From assembly GCA_045221575.1 (NCBI GenBank), contig JBGUWU010000023.1, positions 1 through 64,000 on the forward strand: a stretch of 64,000 bases of DNA, written 5' to 3'. Below the pieces are notes generated by a model. That model worked only from the letters and a program-made list of their open reading frames with translations. It was not told the origin of the DNA and searched no databases. The stretch comes from Scybalousia_A sp045221575. GTDB lineage: Bacteria > Bacteroidota > Bacteroidia > Bacteroidales > P3. Position 1 is the stretch's first letter; each line of letters opens with the position of its first letter. Below are positions 45,637 to 53,372 of this stretch, piece after piece. Position numbers and translations under genes: made by a program.

Positions 45637-45773
45637 GAAAATTGTGAAAAAACACCAAGACTTTTTTTGTTAAAGATTAGATATTTTTATCCCGAAAGCT
45701 TAATTTTTAATAATTTCATGCAGTATTTTCAATATTCCTGCGTCTTAATAGTAGAATTTAAAAATAATCTAAT

Positions 45774-46205
45774 ATGAAATACATAAATTTGACGTTATTA
45801 ATAATGATTTTGGCAAGTATCACTTTAATTTCTTGTGAAGATGAAAAGGAATGGGATTGTGATTCATGCTCAACAAAAATCGTAGAGAAAAAAAGAAGTT
45901 TAGGAAATACAAGTTTGAATTCATCATCAAGTCTGCGTTTTACGACTTTTTTATATAAGTATAATAATCAATGGATTGTAGTTAATGAGGCTTCAGGTTG
46001 TTTTTCTACAGATAGGAGTTATTATTATGTTTGTAATCCAAGCAAGATAAAATCTTTGCTTAAGACTGAAGAGAATTTGCGTGTTGAGGTCATTGGTAAT
46101 GTTAGGGAAAAGAAGGAAGAAGAACAGGAAATTGATAATTGTGATTATTGTAATAACCAGCAAACATTTGATATAGAAGTATTGAATATTAAAATTGTAA
46201 AATAA
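45774..46205 (+). CDS. Cys-bearing lipoprotein of the sigma-barrel operon
   Basis: 143 residues. The signal peptide ends in a lipobox (ITLISC, Cys21), so this is probably an outer-membrane or periplasmic lipoprotein. After it come CDSCS (about 29-33), a Ser-rich stretch, a beta-like core with SGCFSTDRSYYYVC, and CDYC near 124-127. The paired Cys residues could bind a metal or form disulfides. No family recognised. It is the first gene of a likely three-gene unit, 18 nt ahead of the next. Confidence 0.75.
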   Translation: MKYINLTLLIMILASITLISCEDEKEWDCDSCSTKIVEKKRSLGNTSLNSSSSLRFTTFLYKYNNQWIVVNEASGCFSTDRSYYYVCNPSKIKSLLKTEENLRVEVIGNVREKKEEEQEIDNCDYCNNQQTFDIEVLNIKIVK

Positions 46206-46207
46206 AT

Positions 46208-46215
46208 AAAGGAGG
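46208..46215 (+). promoter_or_regulatory. Perfect Shine-Dalgarno sequence of the middle gene
   Basis: AAAGGAGG followed by an 8-nt spacer and ATG. It is fully complementary to the 16S 3' tail; ordinary genes in this window lack anything similar. Confidence 0.8.
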
Positions 46216-46223
46216 AAAAGAAA

Positions 46224-46661
46224 ATGAAAAGAAAATCAAATTTTATTGTTTTAGTCGTGATCTCATTGTTTCTTTTATCTGTTTTTGCCTTTTGTGAAGA
46301 TAAGAACAATGATGAAGAAAGAGCGATAACGGCAACTGTTCTTAAATACACAGGTTGTCATGAACATTTTGATATATCAAAATCAACAGACAATGAAAAC
46401 CAAGAAAGGGTAGAGTATTTGGTAAAAGGTAATGAATTATATATAACTATTTACAATGAAATATATAATTGTTGCGATAGTGTATTAAAAATAGATGTTG
46501 CTCTTGAGAATAATAAAATAGTTATCTATGAGTTAGGTGATAATCTGTGTGATTGTATTTGTAGTAGAGATGCGAAATATAAAGTAAGTAATATTCCATC
46601 AGGACATTATGATGTAGAAATAGCAGGAAAGGAATATAGGTTTGAAATAGATGTAAAATAA
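46224..46661 (+). CDS. Small exported Cys-rich protein
   Basis: 145 residues with a signal sequence (about 1-22). FAFC could be a weak lipobox with Cys24. The mature part has YTGCHEHF, YNCCDSVL and a CDCIC cluster near residue 112, then a predicted beta segment (NIPSGHYDVEIAGKEYRFEIDV) like the terminal repeats of small Bacteroidota lipoproteins. Function unknown; metal or ligand sensing is conceivable. The stop is 1 nt from the TTG start of the sigma-barrel gene, so translation of the two is coupled. Confidence 0.75.
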   Translation: MKRKSNFIVLVVISLFLLSVFAFCEDKNNDEERAITATVLKYTGCHEHFDISKSTDNENQERVEYLVKGNELYITIYNEIYNCCDSVLKIDVALENNKIVIYELGDNLCDCICSRDAKYKVSNIPSGHYDVEIAGKEYRFEIDVK

Positions 46662-46662
46662 A

Positions 46663-48135
46663 TTGGAATATTATAGCACTAATAATAAGGATTTTGAAAA
46701 CATATACCGAACATACTACAAAAAGATGTTTGGTATATGTGTTAATTATGTGCATAATCAAGTCATAGCAGAGGATTTATTGCAAGATGCTTTTATTGTT
46801 GTTATCAATAAATTACCAACTCTTAAAGACAAAACAAAACTTGAACCTTGGATAAGTACGATAGTTAAGAATACATGTATCAATTATTTACGCAAAAAGT
46901 CATTATTCTCTAATATATCTGTTGATATTGCAGAACATAATGAGGAAACAGAAGGCAAAACAAAGCAAGAGAGTGATACAATCTCGTATTCTACATTGAT
47001 GAATATGGTAGAAAAACTACCGGAAGGATATAAAAAAGTATTTAAACTTGCTGTTCTTGAAGGATATTCTCATGAAGAGATTGCTAAACTCTTAGAAATT
47101 TCTCCCAAAACATCATCAAGCCAACTATCACGGGCAAAAAAGACTTTGAAATCGATGATATATTCATATTGGACGCTTGCTATTGTTTCAATAATTCTGT
47201 TTATTTTTATTTTAGATAGATCTTTTTTAACTACACCTTTGAATGATAATGAAATTTTAAGAGAAAACAATTTCGCAAAGACATTAAAACGAGAAATAAC
47301 GACGAACAAACAGAATATAAATACAAACAGAATCAATAAGATATATGATAATTTAACAGAAGAGAAAGAAAAAAGTGAAGAAATTCTTGCTGAAGATATA
47401 AATGTTTCATTGTCAAGCGTAACAGATGAAGAAACAAGAGAATACTTTGAAGAGGAGAAAATAGATATTCTTACGGGAAAGCCGTTTAATAAAGACATTT
47501 TATATTATGATAAGAATAGGCAGACAGTAAATAATGGGGCGATTGGTTTAAACTTCTCTTTTGATGTTGCTAATTATGAATTTAGTAGTTATACCTCTAC
47601 GAATAATGAAAATTCTATTACTGATTTTATAAATCCTGTTGGTTCAGATATAGAAAAGAAATATCATAAACCGATGAGTCTAAGTATTATGTTTGAAAAA
47701 GCATTTTGGGAACATTTTTCTTTAGGTATCGGTTTTGTATATACCTTTTTAAAGACAGAATGCTTAGCTGATAATAAAAGATTTTTAACATTTAATCTTC
47801 AATACTTAGGCTTTAAATCTCAATTATCATATCATTATTATGAAAACAAAAATATAGATTTTTACACTTCTATTATTGGTATTGCTGAATTGCCTGTGTA
47901 TCACAGAACAAAGATTTATTTAAGCGATGAAACTATAAGCGAAAATCTTAATGCTAATTGTCAATTTTATAGTGGAGCCTCTTTAGGCTTTAGTTTTCAT
48001 TTAGGTTATGGAATAAATGTTTTTGCAGAACCAAGTTTAAACTATTATTTTGAAAATAAAGATGAATTTGAAACTTTCCGTAATAAACATAGATGGGATT
48101 TTAATATTCCAATTGGAATAAAAATAAAGTTGTAA
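46663..48135 (+). CDS. ECF sigma factor fused to a membrane helix and outer-membrane beta-barrel
   Basis: 490 residues in one open frame starting at TTG, one base after the previous stop; an ATG 63 nt later would cut into sigma region 2. Residues 11-80 are sigma2 (IYRTYYKKMFGICVNYV, AEDLLQDAFIVV, INYLRKK) and 112-166 sigma4 (LPEGYKKVFKLAVLEGYSH, EEIAKLLEISPKTSSSQLSR). Residues 167-185 form a hydrophobic helix (SYWTLAIVSIILFIFIL). About 190-290 is a charged, probably extended linker. Residues 291-490 alternate short amphipathic strands (IGLNFSFDVA, MSLSIMFEKAF, SLGIGFVYTF, NIPIGIKIKL), the look of an eight-stranded OMP_b-brl-like barrel. Topology is inferred: sigma in the cytoplasm, barrel in the outer membrane. 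Confidence 0.85.
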   Translation: MEYYSTNNKDFENIYRTYYKKMFGICVNYVHNQVIAEDLLQDAFIVVINKLPTLKDKTKLEPWISTIVKNTCINYLRKKSLFSNISVDIAEHNEETEGKTKQESDTISYSTLMNMVEKLPEGYKKVFKLAVLEGYSHEEIAKLLEISPKTSSSQLSRAKKTLKSMIYSYWTLAIVSIILFIFILDRSFLTTPLNDNEILRENNFAKTLKREITTNKQNINTNRINKIYDNLTEEKEKSEEILAEDINVSLSSVTDEETREYFEEEKIDILTGKPFNKDILYYDKNRQTVNNGAIGLNFSFDVANYEFSSYTSTNNENSITDFINPVGSDIEKKYHKPMSLSIMFEKAFWEHFSLGIGFVYTFLKTECLADNKRFLTFNLQYLGFKSQLSYHYYENKNIDFYTSIIGIAELPVYHRTKIYLSDETISENLNANCQFYSGASLGFSFHLGYGINVFAEPSLNYYFENKDEFETFRNKHRWDFNIPIGIKIKL

Positions 48136-48303
48136 GAGAAGTTTCTTCAATGAAAGAATAGAGTTTTGCCAAGTTTAATATTTTTCTTAAATAAAATATT
48201 AAATTTTAAAGATAAAAATTTTGTTTACAATTTTTAATATAGAGTTTATTTAGTCTGAAAAATGTTAAATTCTGCATTGAAATACATAAAAACAGATAAA
48301 AGT

Positions 48304-48334
48304 GTTGAGGTAAGATGTATTTTTTGTAATTTCG
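48304..48334 (+). promoter_or_regulatory. Candidate folC promoter
   Basis: GTTG (48304-48307), a 19-nt spacer and TAATTTCG (48327-48334), one base off the consensus. The leader would be about 20 nt. Confidence 0.55.
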
Positions 48335-48358
48335 CAGTATAAAAAACAGATAATCGTT

Positions 48359-49666
48359 ATGACATATTCAGATACACAACAATGGCTATATAAACAGTTG
48401 CCGGTATTTCATAGAATTGGAGCAGCAGCTTATAAAGTTGATATTTCTAATACCATCGATTTATTGTCTTCAATAGGAAATCCTCATCATTATTTTAATA
48501 GTATTCATGTTGCAGGAACAAATGGCAAAGGTTCTTCTTCTCATCTTATTGCATCTATTTTAAGAGAAAGTGGAAAGAAAACAGGACTACACACTTCTCC
48601 GCATTTGAAAGATTTGAGAGAACGAATTGTCGTTGATGGGAAAATGTGTAGTAAAAACTATGTGATAAGTTTTGTTAAAAATTTTGGACAAAGATTACAA
48701 AAAGTGCAACCTTCATTCTTTGAACTTATGGTTGCTATGGCGTTTAATTATTTTAAGAATAAAAGAGTAGAAACGGCTGTTGTAGAAGTTGGAATGGGAG
48801 GACGATTGGATAGTACTAATGTTCTTTCTCCGGATTGTTGTCTTATAACGAATATAAGTTTTGACCATCAGCAGTTTTTAGGCAATACTTTGGAACAGAT
48901 AGCAACAGAGAAAGCAGGAATAATTAAAAATAATACTCCTGTAATTATTTCTCAGACGCAAAAAGAGACAAAGCCTGTTTTTGTTAGTAAAGCAAAAGAA
49001 ATGAATGCTCCTATATTTTTTGCTGATGAAAACTATTCAATAAAAAACGTTCGATATAAAGATGGTTATCTTGTTGTTGATGTTTATAAAAAAGGAGAGA
49101 TATTCTTGAAAGATTTGTTGTGTCCTCTTTGTGGAGAATATCAGCAGAAAAATATTCTTGGAGTTATACAATTAGTTGAAGTTCTTAACACATTGAAAGG
49201 CTATAAAATTACCAAGAAAAATCTTAGAGATGGAATAAAAAATGTTCAACATAACTTCCTTTTGCAAGGAAGATGGCAAAAGCTATCTGACAATCCTTTT
49301 ACTATTTGTGATACAGGACATAATGAAGATGGTTTAACACATGTTATTCATCAACTTAATAGTATAAAAAAAGATAAGCTTAATTTTGTTTTGGGTGTTG
49401 TTAATGACAAAGATATAGACACAGAGATAGAAATGTTACCAAAAGATGCTTGTTATTTTCTTTGCAAGGCTAATATTCCAAGAGGTTTAGATGTGGAGAT
49501 TTTAGCGAATAAGTTTAAAAATAAGAGAATGAATTATAAAACTTTTTCTTCTGTAGCTCAGGCATACAAAGAAGCACAAAAAGATGCCATAAAAACAAAT
49601 GCTATGGTTTTTGTCGGAGGTTCAACTTATACGGTTGCAGAAGTTTTATCTGAGATTCAGCATTAG
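48359..49666 (+). CDS. folC: Folylpolyglutamate synthase / dihydrofolate synthase
   Basis: 435 residues of the Mur-ligase superfamily. The P-loop is GTNGKGSS (53-60), the metal and folate region VEVGMGGRLDSTNVL near 142-156, and NISFDHQQFLGNTLEQIATEKAGIIK is typical of FolC. DTGHNEDG (about 317-324) starts the C-terminal domain. It glutamylates dihydropteroate and folates in the cytoplasm. The ATG lies about 20 nt after the expected transcription start. Confidence 0.95.
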   Translation: MTYSDTQQWLYKQLPVFHRIGAAAYKVDISNTIDLLSSIGNPHHYFNSIHVAGTNGKGSSSHLIASILRESGKKTGLHTSPHLKDLRERIVVDGKMCSKNYVISFVKNFGQRLQKVQPSFFELMVAMAFNYFKNKRVETAVVEVGMGGRLDSTNVLSPDCCLITNISFDHQQFLGNTLEQIATEKAGIIKNNTPVIISQTQKETKPVFVSKAKEMNAPIFFADENYSIKNVRYKDGYLVVDVYKKGEIFLKDLLCPLCGEYQQKNILGVIQLVEVLNTLKGYKITKKNLRDGIKNVQHNFLLQGRWQKLSDNPFTICDTGHNEDGLTHVIHQLNSIKKDKLNFVLGVVNDKDIDTEIEMLPKDACYFLCKANIPRGLDVEILANKFKNKRMNYKTFSSVAQAYKEAQKDAIKTNAMVFVGGSTYTVAEVLSEIQH

Positions 49667-49726
49667 TTATTAAAGGTTTTTGCTTTTTATGGCACAACAA
49701 AAAAATTATAAATCAAAACTTTTCTT

Positions 49727-49734
49727 TATTTTTG
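49727..49734 (+). promoter_or_regulatory. Candidate -7 box of the HAD gene
   Basis: TATTTTTG, 21 nt before the ATG. No TTTG is found 19-21 nt upstream. Confidence 0.4.
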
Positions 49735-49755
49735 CAAAAAAATAGATTTGATATT

Positions 49756-50382
49756 ATGGGGATAAGAAATTTGATCTTGGATATGGGGGGAGTAATCCTT
49801 GATGTTGATTATAAAAAGATATTTTCTGAGTTTGTAAAGTATGATTGTAACGATATGCAATCTTTTTTCACACAACAGACACAGATTCCTTTAGTTGATG
49901 ATTTTGAGAAAGGACTTATAACCCCAGCAATGTTTAGAAATAAGGTTAGAAAGTTGATTGGAAAGGATTTAGAAAATGATGTGTTGGATAATATTTGGAA
50001 TTCTATGGTTTTGGGAGTGAGAAAAGAAGATGTAGATCTGATAAAAACTCTTCGTAAGAAATATGACAAAATTTTTCTCTTCTCCAACACAAATGAGATT
50101 CATGTGGAATATGTCAAGGATATGTTTTTTGAGGCCATGGGTTATGATATTTTTGAAATACTTTTTGATAAAGTTTATTTTTCAAATGAAATACATTTAA
50201 GAAAGCCAGATAAAGAGAGCTTTGAATTTGTAGTGAAAGATGCAGGAGTGGATAAAGGAACAACAATGTTTATTGATGACACTGCAAAGAATATATTAGG
50301 GGCAGAAAAAGTTGGGCTTAAAACTTATCTTTTGGATAATAATCAAACATTGACTCAAATTTTTAATAAGGGAATAATATGA
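49756..50382 (+). CDS. HAD-family hydrolase
   Basis: 208 residues from the ATG (MGIRNLILDMGGVILDVDYKK); a TTG 24 nt earlier lies in the -7 box and is rejected. The nucleophile motif is DMGGV, motif II LFSNTNEIH, and motif IV FIDDTAKNILGAEKVGL. It resembles the epoxide-hydrolase-N-terminal/alpha-D-glucose-1-phosphatase (YihX) subgroup, which dephosphorylates sugar phosphates. The end overlaps the ftsB-like start by four nt. Confidence 0.88.
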   Translation: MGIRNLILDMGGVILDVDYKKIFSEFVKYDCNDMQSFFTQQTQIPLVDDFEKGLITPAMFRNKVRKLIGKDLENDVLDNIWNSMVLGVRKEDVDLIKTLRKKYDKIFLFSNTNEIHVEYVKDMFFEAMGYDIFEILFDKVYFSNEIHLRKPDKESFEFVVKDAGVDKGTTMFIDDTAKNILGAEKVGLKTYLLDNNQTLTQIFNKGII

Positions 50383-50711
50383 AAGAAGTGAATCCAAAAC
50401 TAAAAAAAGTGCTTGTTTTTCTGAAGAATAAGTATGTTATAGTAACAATAGTATTTATTTATTTGATATTGTTCTCTCGCTTTGGTATTTTGGAATATAG
50501 AAGACTGAACAATCAACGCAACGAGTTAATAGATAAAAAAGTGTATTATGAGAATGAAATCAAGAAAGATAGTACTAATACTATAAAACTTCAGAAAAGT
50601 ATTAAGGAAATGGAACGATTTGGACGTGAAAAATATATGATGAAGAGAGAGAATGAAGACATATTTATCATTAAAAGTGCAGAAGATACATTACAAATTA
50701 ATAAAAAATAA
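50379..50711 (+). CDS. FtsB/DivIC-family septum formation protein
   Basis: 110 residues. A single membrane helix (about 20-38) is followed by a Lys/Glu/Asn coiled coil (about 42-82) and the segment MERFGREKYMMKRENEDIFII, the classic DivIC/FtsB ending. Members form a complex with FtsL and FtsQ at the division site. It overlaps the HAD gene by four nt (ATGA). Confidence 0.9.
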   Translation: MKEVNPKLKKVLVFLKNKYVIVTIVFIYLILFSRFGILEYRRLNNQRNELIDKKVYYENEIKKDSTNTIKLQKSIKEMERFGREKYMMKRENEDIFIIKSAEDTLQINKK

Positions 50712-50728
50712 AAATTTTTTGTAAAAAA

Positions 50729-50760
50729 TTTGTTTGATTGTTAATATATTACTAACTTTG
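50729..50760 (+). promoter_or_regulatory. Strong promoter with near-leaderless start
   Basis: TTTG (50729-50732), a 20-nt spacer, then TAACTTTG (50753-50760). The ATG of the next gene begins nine nt after the box, so the leader would be only a few nt. Confidence 0.8.
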
Positions 50761-50769
50761 CAACCTGCA

Positions 50770-51153
50770 ATGAGTAAGAAATTTAAGTCATATAAGTTAT
50801 TATTTGCAACATTTATTGTGTTGTTTGTGTGCTTGTTATCTAATAATACGGATAATTTTGGCTTTGTTTCCAACCCTGAGATAAATTTAAACACTAAGGT
50901 TGTAGTTTCTCATATATCACACACTTGTTCTCCTGCTAATATAGAAACCAATGATGAAAATAAGAAAACTAAAGAAGAGGCTTTTGCATTAAAAGAAAAC
51001 AAATATTATTCTTTAGTTAAAACTTTCGGAGAAGGAGTTGAGAAGAATTCTTATAAAACAAATGAATTTGCTCAGCTTTCATTGTACAGACGAAATATAA
51101 AAGATAATATAACGCATAAATCTTTACAACAGATAGGAGTTCTATTGATTTAG
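50770..51153 (+). CDS. Small exported hypothetical protein
   Basis: 127 residues from the ATG. An N-terminal hydrophobic stretch (about 9-22, LLFATFIVLFVCLLS) is a signal or anchor, and the rest is charged and low in complexity with no recognised domain. The very strong promoter abutting the start supports a real transcript; coding status rests on frame, signal-like N-terminus and position. Confidence 0.6.
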   Translation: MSKKFKSYKLLFATFIVLFVCLLSNNTDNFGFVSNPEINLNTKVVVSHISHTCSPANIETNDENKKTKEEAFALKENKYYSLVKTFGEGVEKNSYKTNEFAQLSLYRRNIKDNITHKSLQQIGVLLI

Positions 51154-51277
51154 CCACAAAGAACAACCTCGTAAAATATTTCTTTTGTTTTAACGCTTCA
51201 AATTTTACGATGTTGATGGGACTAAAAATAAATAGACTTTTTTCTAATTAGAGATTTATAAATTTCTTTTGAAATAG

Positions 51278-51315
51278 TAAGGAGAATATGTTTGATTATT
51301 CTCCTTATTTTTTAG
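51278..51315. terminator. Bidirectional terminator overlapping the glycosyltransferase end
   Basis: Arms TAAGGAGAAT (51278-51287) and ATTCTCCTTA (51298-51307), loop 10 nt, then T6 on the plus strand; the last arm includes the stop codon of the leftward glycosyltransferase. A second 9-bp inverted repeat, TCGTAAAAT/ATTTTACGA (51169-51210), lies upstream. Confidence 0.8.
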
Positions 51316-52408
51316 TAATCTTATCTAAGATGCTAAAGATTTCCTTTTCTTCGTTTTGCCAAGTGAGTTCTTTTTGTGCGATTAAGCAGTTATTGCTCAT
51401 TTTTTGCAATTCTTCATTATCGTTTAATATCTGATTAATGCTGTTTATAAGATTATTTCTATTGGGATTTTCAATAAATTTACCAATATTATATTTTTCT
51501 ACCACACGTTTTATTTCTTGTAGAGGAGTACAAAGCATAGGTGTTGCAGCATTTATATATTCAAATATCTTATTAGGTAAAGAAATTTTATAATTTTCGT
51601 TTGTAGGTCTATCAAGAGATAATCCTATGGTTGCTTTGTGTGTTTGTTCCATCATTTCTTCAAAAGATAACCTTCCTAAAAGAAAAACTTTGTCTTCTAA
51701 GTCATTGTTTTTTATCTCTTGTTCCAAAGTAGGAATAATGTCTCCTCTTCCCATGATTATTAGTTTTGCATCTATTTCTTTCATTGCTAAAACTAAATCT
51801 TCTAAGCTTCTATCTATATTGGCGGCACCCTGCCAAACGATTATTTTTTCTTTTAGAGGATAATGCTTACCTGTTTGATTATTTTTATCATAGAAAGGAA
51901 TATTGCGTACAACTTTTGCCTCAATGTTATACTCTTTTTTGAAATAATCTTTTATAGGATCGCATACAGTAACAACATATTTTAATTTAGGAACTGTGTG
52001 TTTTTCAATAAAAAGCCATATTTTTTTTGCAAAAGGATTAGTATTTAATTCTGGTACTTGAGTGAATAATTCATGAGAATCATATATCAAAGGTTTATTT
52101 CTAAGTTTACTAATGATGAAAAGAGGTAATAAGGTGTCTAAATCATTAGCCCATAATATATCAAAGCGTTTAAATATTAGTTTAAAAAAGAGTTTTGTAT
52201 TAAGTTCAGCATAATATAAGAAGTTTCTTTTAAAAAAGAATTTTATGGGGTGTGTTTTATAGAATGTTTTTGAACTATTATTACATTCTAAAGATTTCTT
52301 ACATAAAACATGAACATCTAAACCATAAGAGTTTAAACTACGGCAAGTCTTTTTTACCCTATTGTCATTATAGACATCATTACTAACACTAACAAATATT
52401 CTTTTCAT
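51305..52408 (-). CDS. Glycosyltransferase, GT4-like (GT-B fold)
   Basis: 367 residues. Two Rossmann-like halves are seen; the C-terminal half has VVWQGAANIDRSLEDLVLA, KLIIMGRGDIIPTLE, the ExxxxxE-like donor site around YKISLPNKIFEYINAATPML, and GKFIENPNRNNLINSI. It adds a sugar from a nucleotide donor to a surface glycan or lipid carrier; the acceptor is unknown. Its promoter lies right at the start codon (near-leaderless). No other glycan genes adjoin it. Confidence 0.87.
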   Translation of the reverse strand: MKRIFVSVSNDVYNDNRVKKTCRSLNSYGLDVHVLCKKSLECNNSSKTFYKTHPIKFFFKRNFLYYAELNTKLFFKLIFKRFDILWANDLDTLLPLFIISKLRNKPLIYDSHELFTQVPELNTNPFAKKIWLFIEKHTVPKLKYVVTVCDPIKDYFKKEYNIEAKVVRNIPFYDKNNQTGKHYPLKEKIIVWQGAANIDRSLEDLVLAMKEIDAKLIIMGRGDIIPTLEQEIKNNDLEDKVFLLGRLSFEEMMEQTHKATIGLSLDRPTNENYKISLPNKIFEYINAATPMLCTPLQEIKRVVEKYNIGKFIENPNRNNLINSINQILNDNEELQKMSNNCLIAQKELTWQNEEKEIFSILDKITKK

Positions 52409-52748
52409 TTTGCAAAATTACAACAAATTTACAGAATAAAACTCTTTTACCTACAAAGTCAAATCTCTATGTATAACTGCTAATTTTATTAAATTGTTTA
52501 TTATAAGTGTTTTATGGCTACTTTCGATTTCAAATTTGCATAGTAAATTCTTATTGCAAATTACCATTGTAATATTTTGTTAATAAAAGAACTAATAAAT
52601 AAATTTATAACTTAAAGGAGCTGAGAATTAAAAAATCGGAACTACACTGATACTTTTACTGAATTATTAAAAAATTTGGGTGTTTAAAATACAAATCTGA
52701 GAGTGAAAAACAATAAAGTTTTTCCTCTCAGATTGGATGTAATTCAGT
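52409..52748. other. 340-nt gene-free region
   Basis: Carries a minus-strand -7 box TAATTTTG (52413-52420) immediately before the glycosyltransferase ATG, and the terminator hairpin at 52694-52734. The middle is A/T-rich and empty. Confidence 0.55.
52694..52734 (-). terminator. Terminator after the outer membrane protein gene
   Basis: A long hairpin: AATCTGAGA with TCTCAGATT and GAAAAAC with GTTTTTC, with a one-nt bulge, about 16 bp in all; U-rich after it on the minus strand. Confidence 0.8.
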
Positions 52749-53360
52749 TTATCTTCGTCTATGATTTGAAGAAGAAAAGATTTCGCTAAGATTCCAGCGA
52801 TATATTACTTGGAAAAATACAGGTCTGGATTCATTATAAATGTCCATGGTTGGAGCATATTTGATTCTGTTCAATCCTAAGCCTATTCTAAAAACACAAG
52901 TGCTATTGTCTGACAAAAGATTGTAGATAGTTCCTCCTCTATAACTGAATTCCAAGAAAGTAGATAAGTAATTTAACTTATCTTTGCTATAAAAATCTAT
53001 ACTATTTCCTGCATTTAGAGAATATTGTAATCCTAAAGCGATACTACCTCTATCTCCTTGATAACCGAAAGTTAAAGGAATATCAACATAATGCATAAAT
53101 CCATCGTAATCTATATTCATAATGTATAAAGGAGAATACTGTGGATTGCAAGTTAGTGCGATATTGTCAAAGACTGCATACTGTATATATGCTCCAAGGT
53201 TGAAATTGAAGGCAAACTCGTTATCTCCCACCTTGTTATTCAAGAGATTACCGCCTGTTCCCAATGATACACCCCAAGTAATATCACCTTTATCAATAGA
53301 CTGTGCCTGTACATTGCATAAAAACAATATAGCAATGACTGATACAATAATTTTTTTCAT
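52749..53360 (-). CDS. Outer membrane beta-barrel protein
   Basis: 203 residues with a signal peptide (about 1-19, cut before QSIDKG). Strand-like segments follow with alternating hydrophobic residues (FAFNFNLGAYIQYAVF, IDYDGFMHYVDIPLTFGYQG), typical of Bacteroidota porin/PorT-like barrels. It ends in an unusual Arg tail (SSNHRRR) rather than a C-terminal aromatic. It lies 12 nt after the exported 492-residue protein and is likely cotranscribed. Confidence 0.78.
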   Translation of the reverse strand: MKKIIVSVIAILFLCNVQAQSIDKGDITWGVSLGTGGNLLNNKVGDNEFAFNFNLGAYIQYAVFDNIALTCNPQYSPLYIMNIDYDGFMHYVDIPLTFGYQGDRGSIALGLQYSLNAGNSIDFYSKDKLNYLSTFLEFSYRGGTIYNLLSDNSTCVFRIGLGLNRIKYAPTMDIYNESRPVFFQVIYRWNLSEIFSSSNHRRR

Positions 53361-53372
53361 AGTTTTTTGTTT

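Larger units (their letters stand above)
45464..45773. other. 310-nt gene-free region before the sigma-barrel operon
   Basis: Contains the terminator of the amidase-mlaD unit (45511-45549) and a long nested stem-loop (45563-45636). No promoter matching the Bacteroidota consensus could be found upstream of 45774. Confidence 0.6.
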
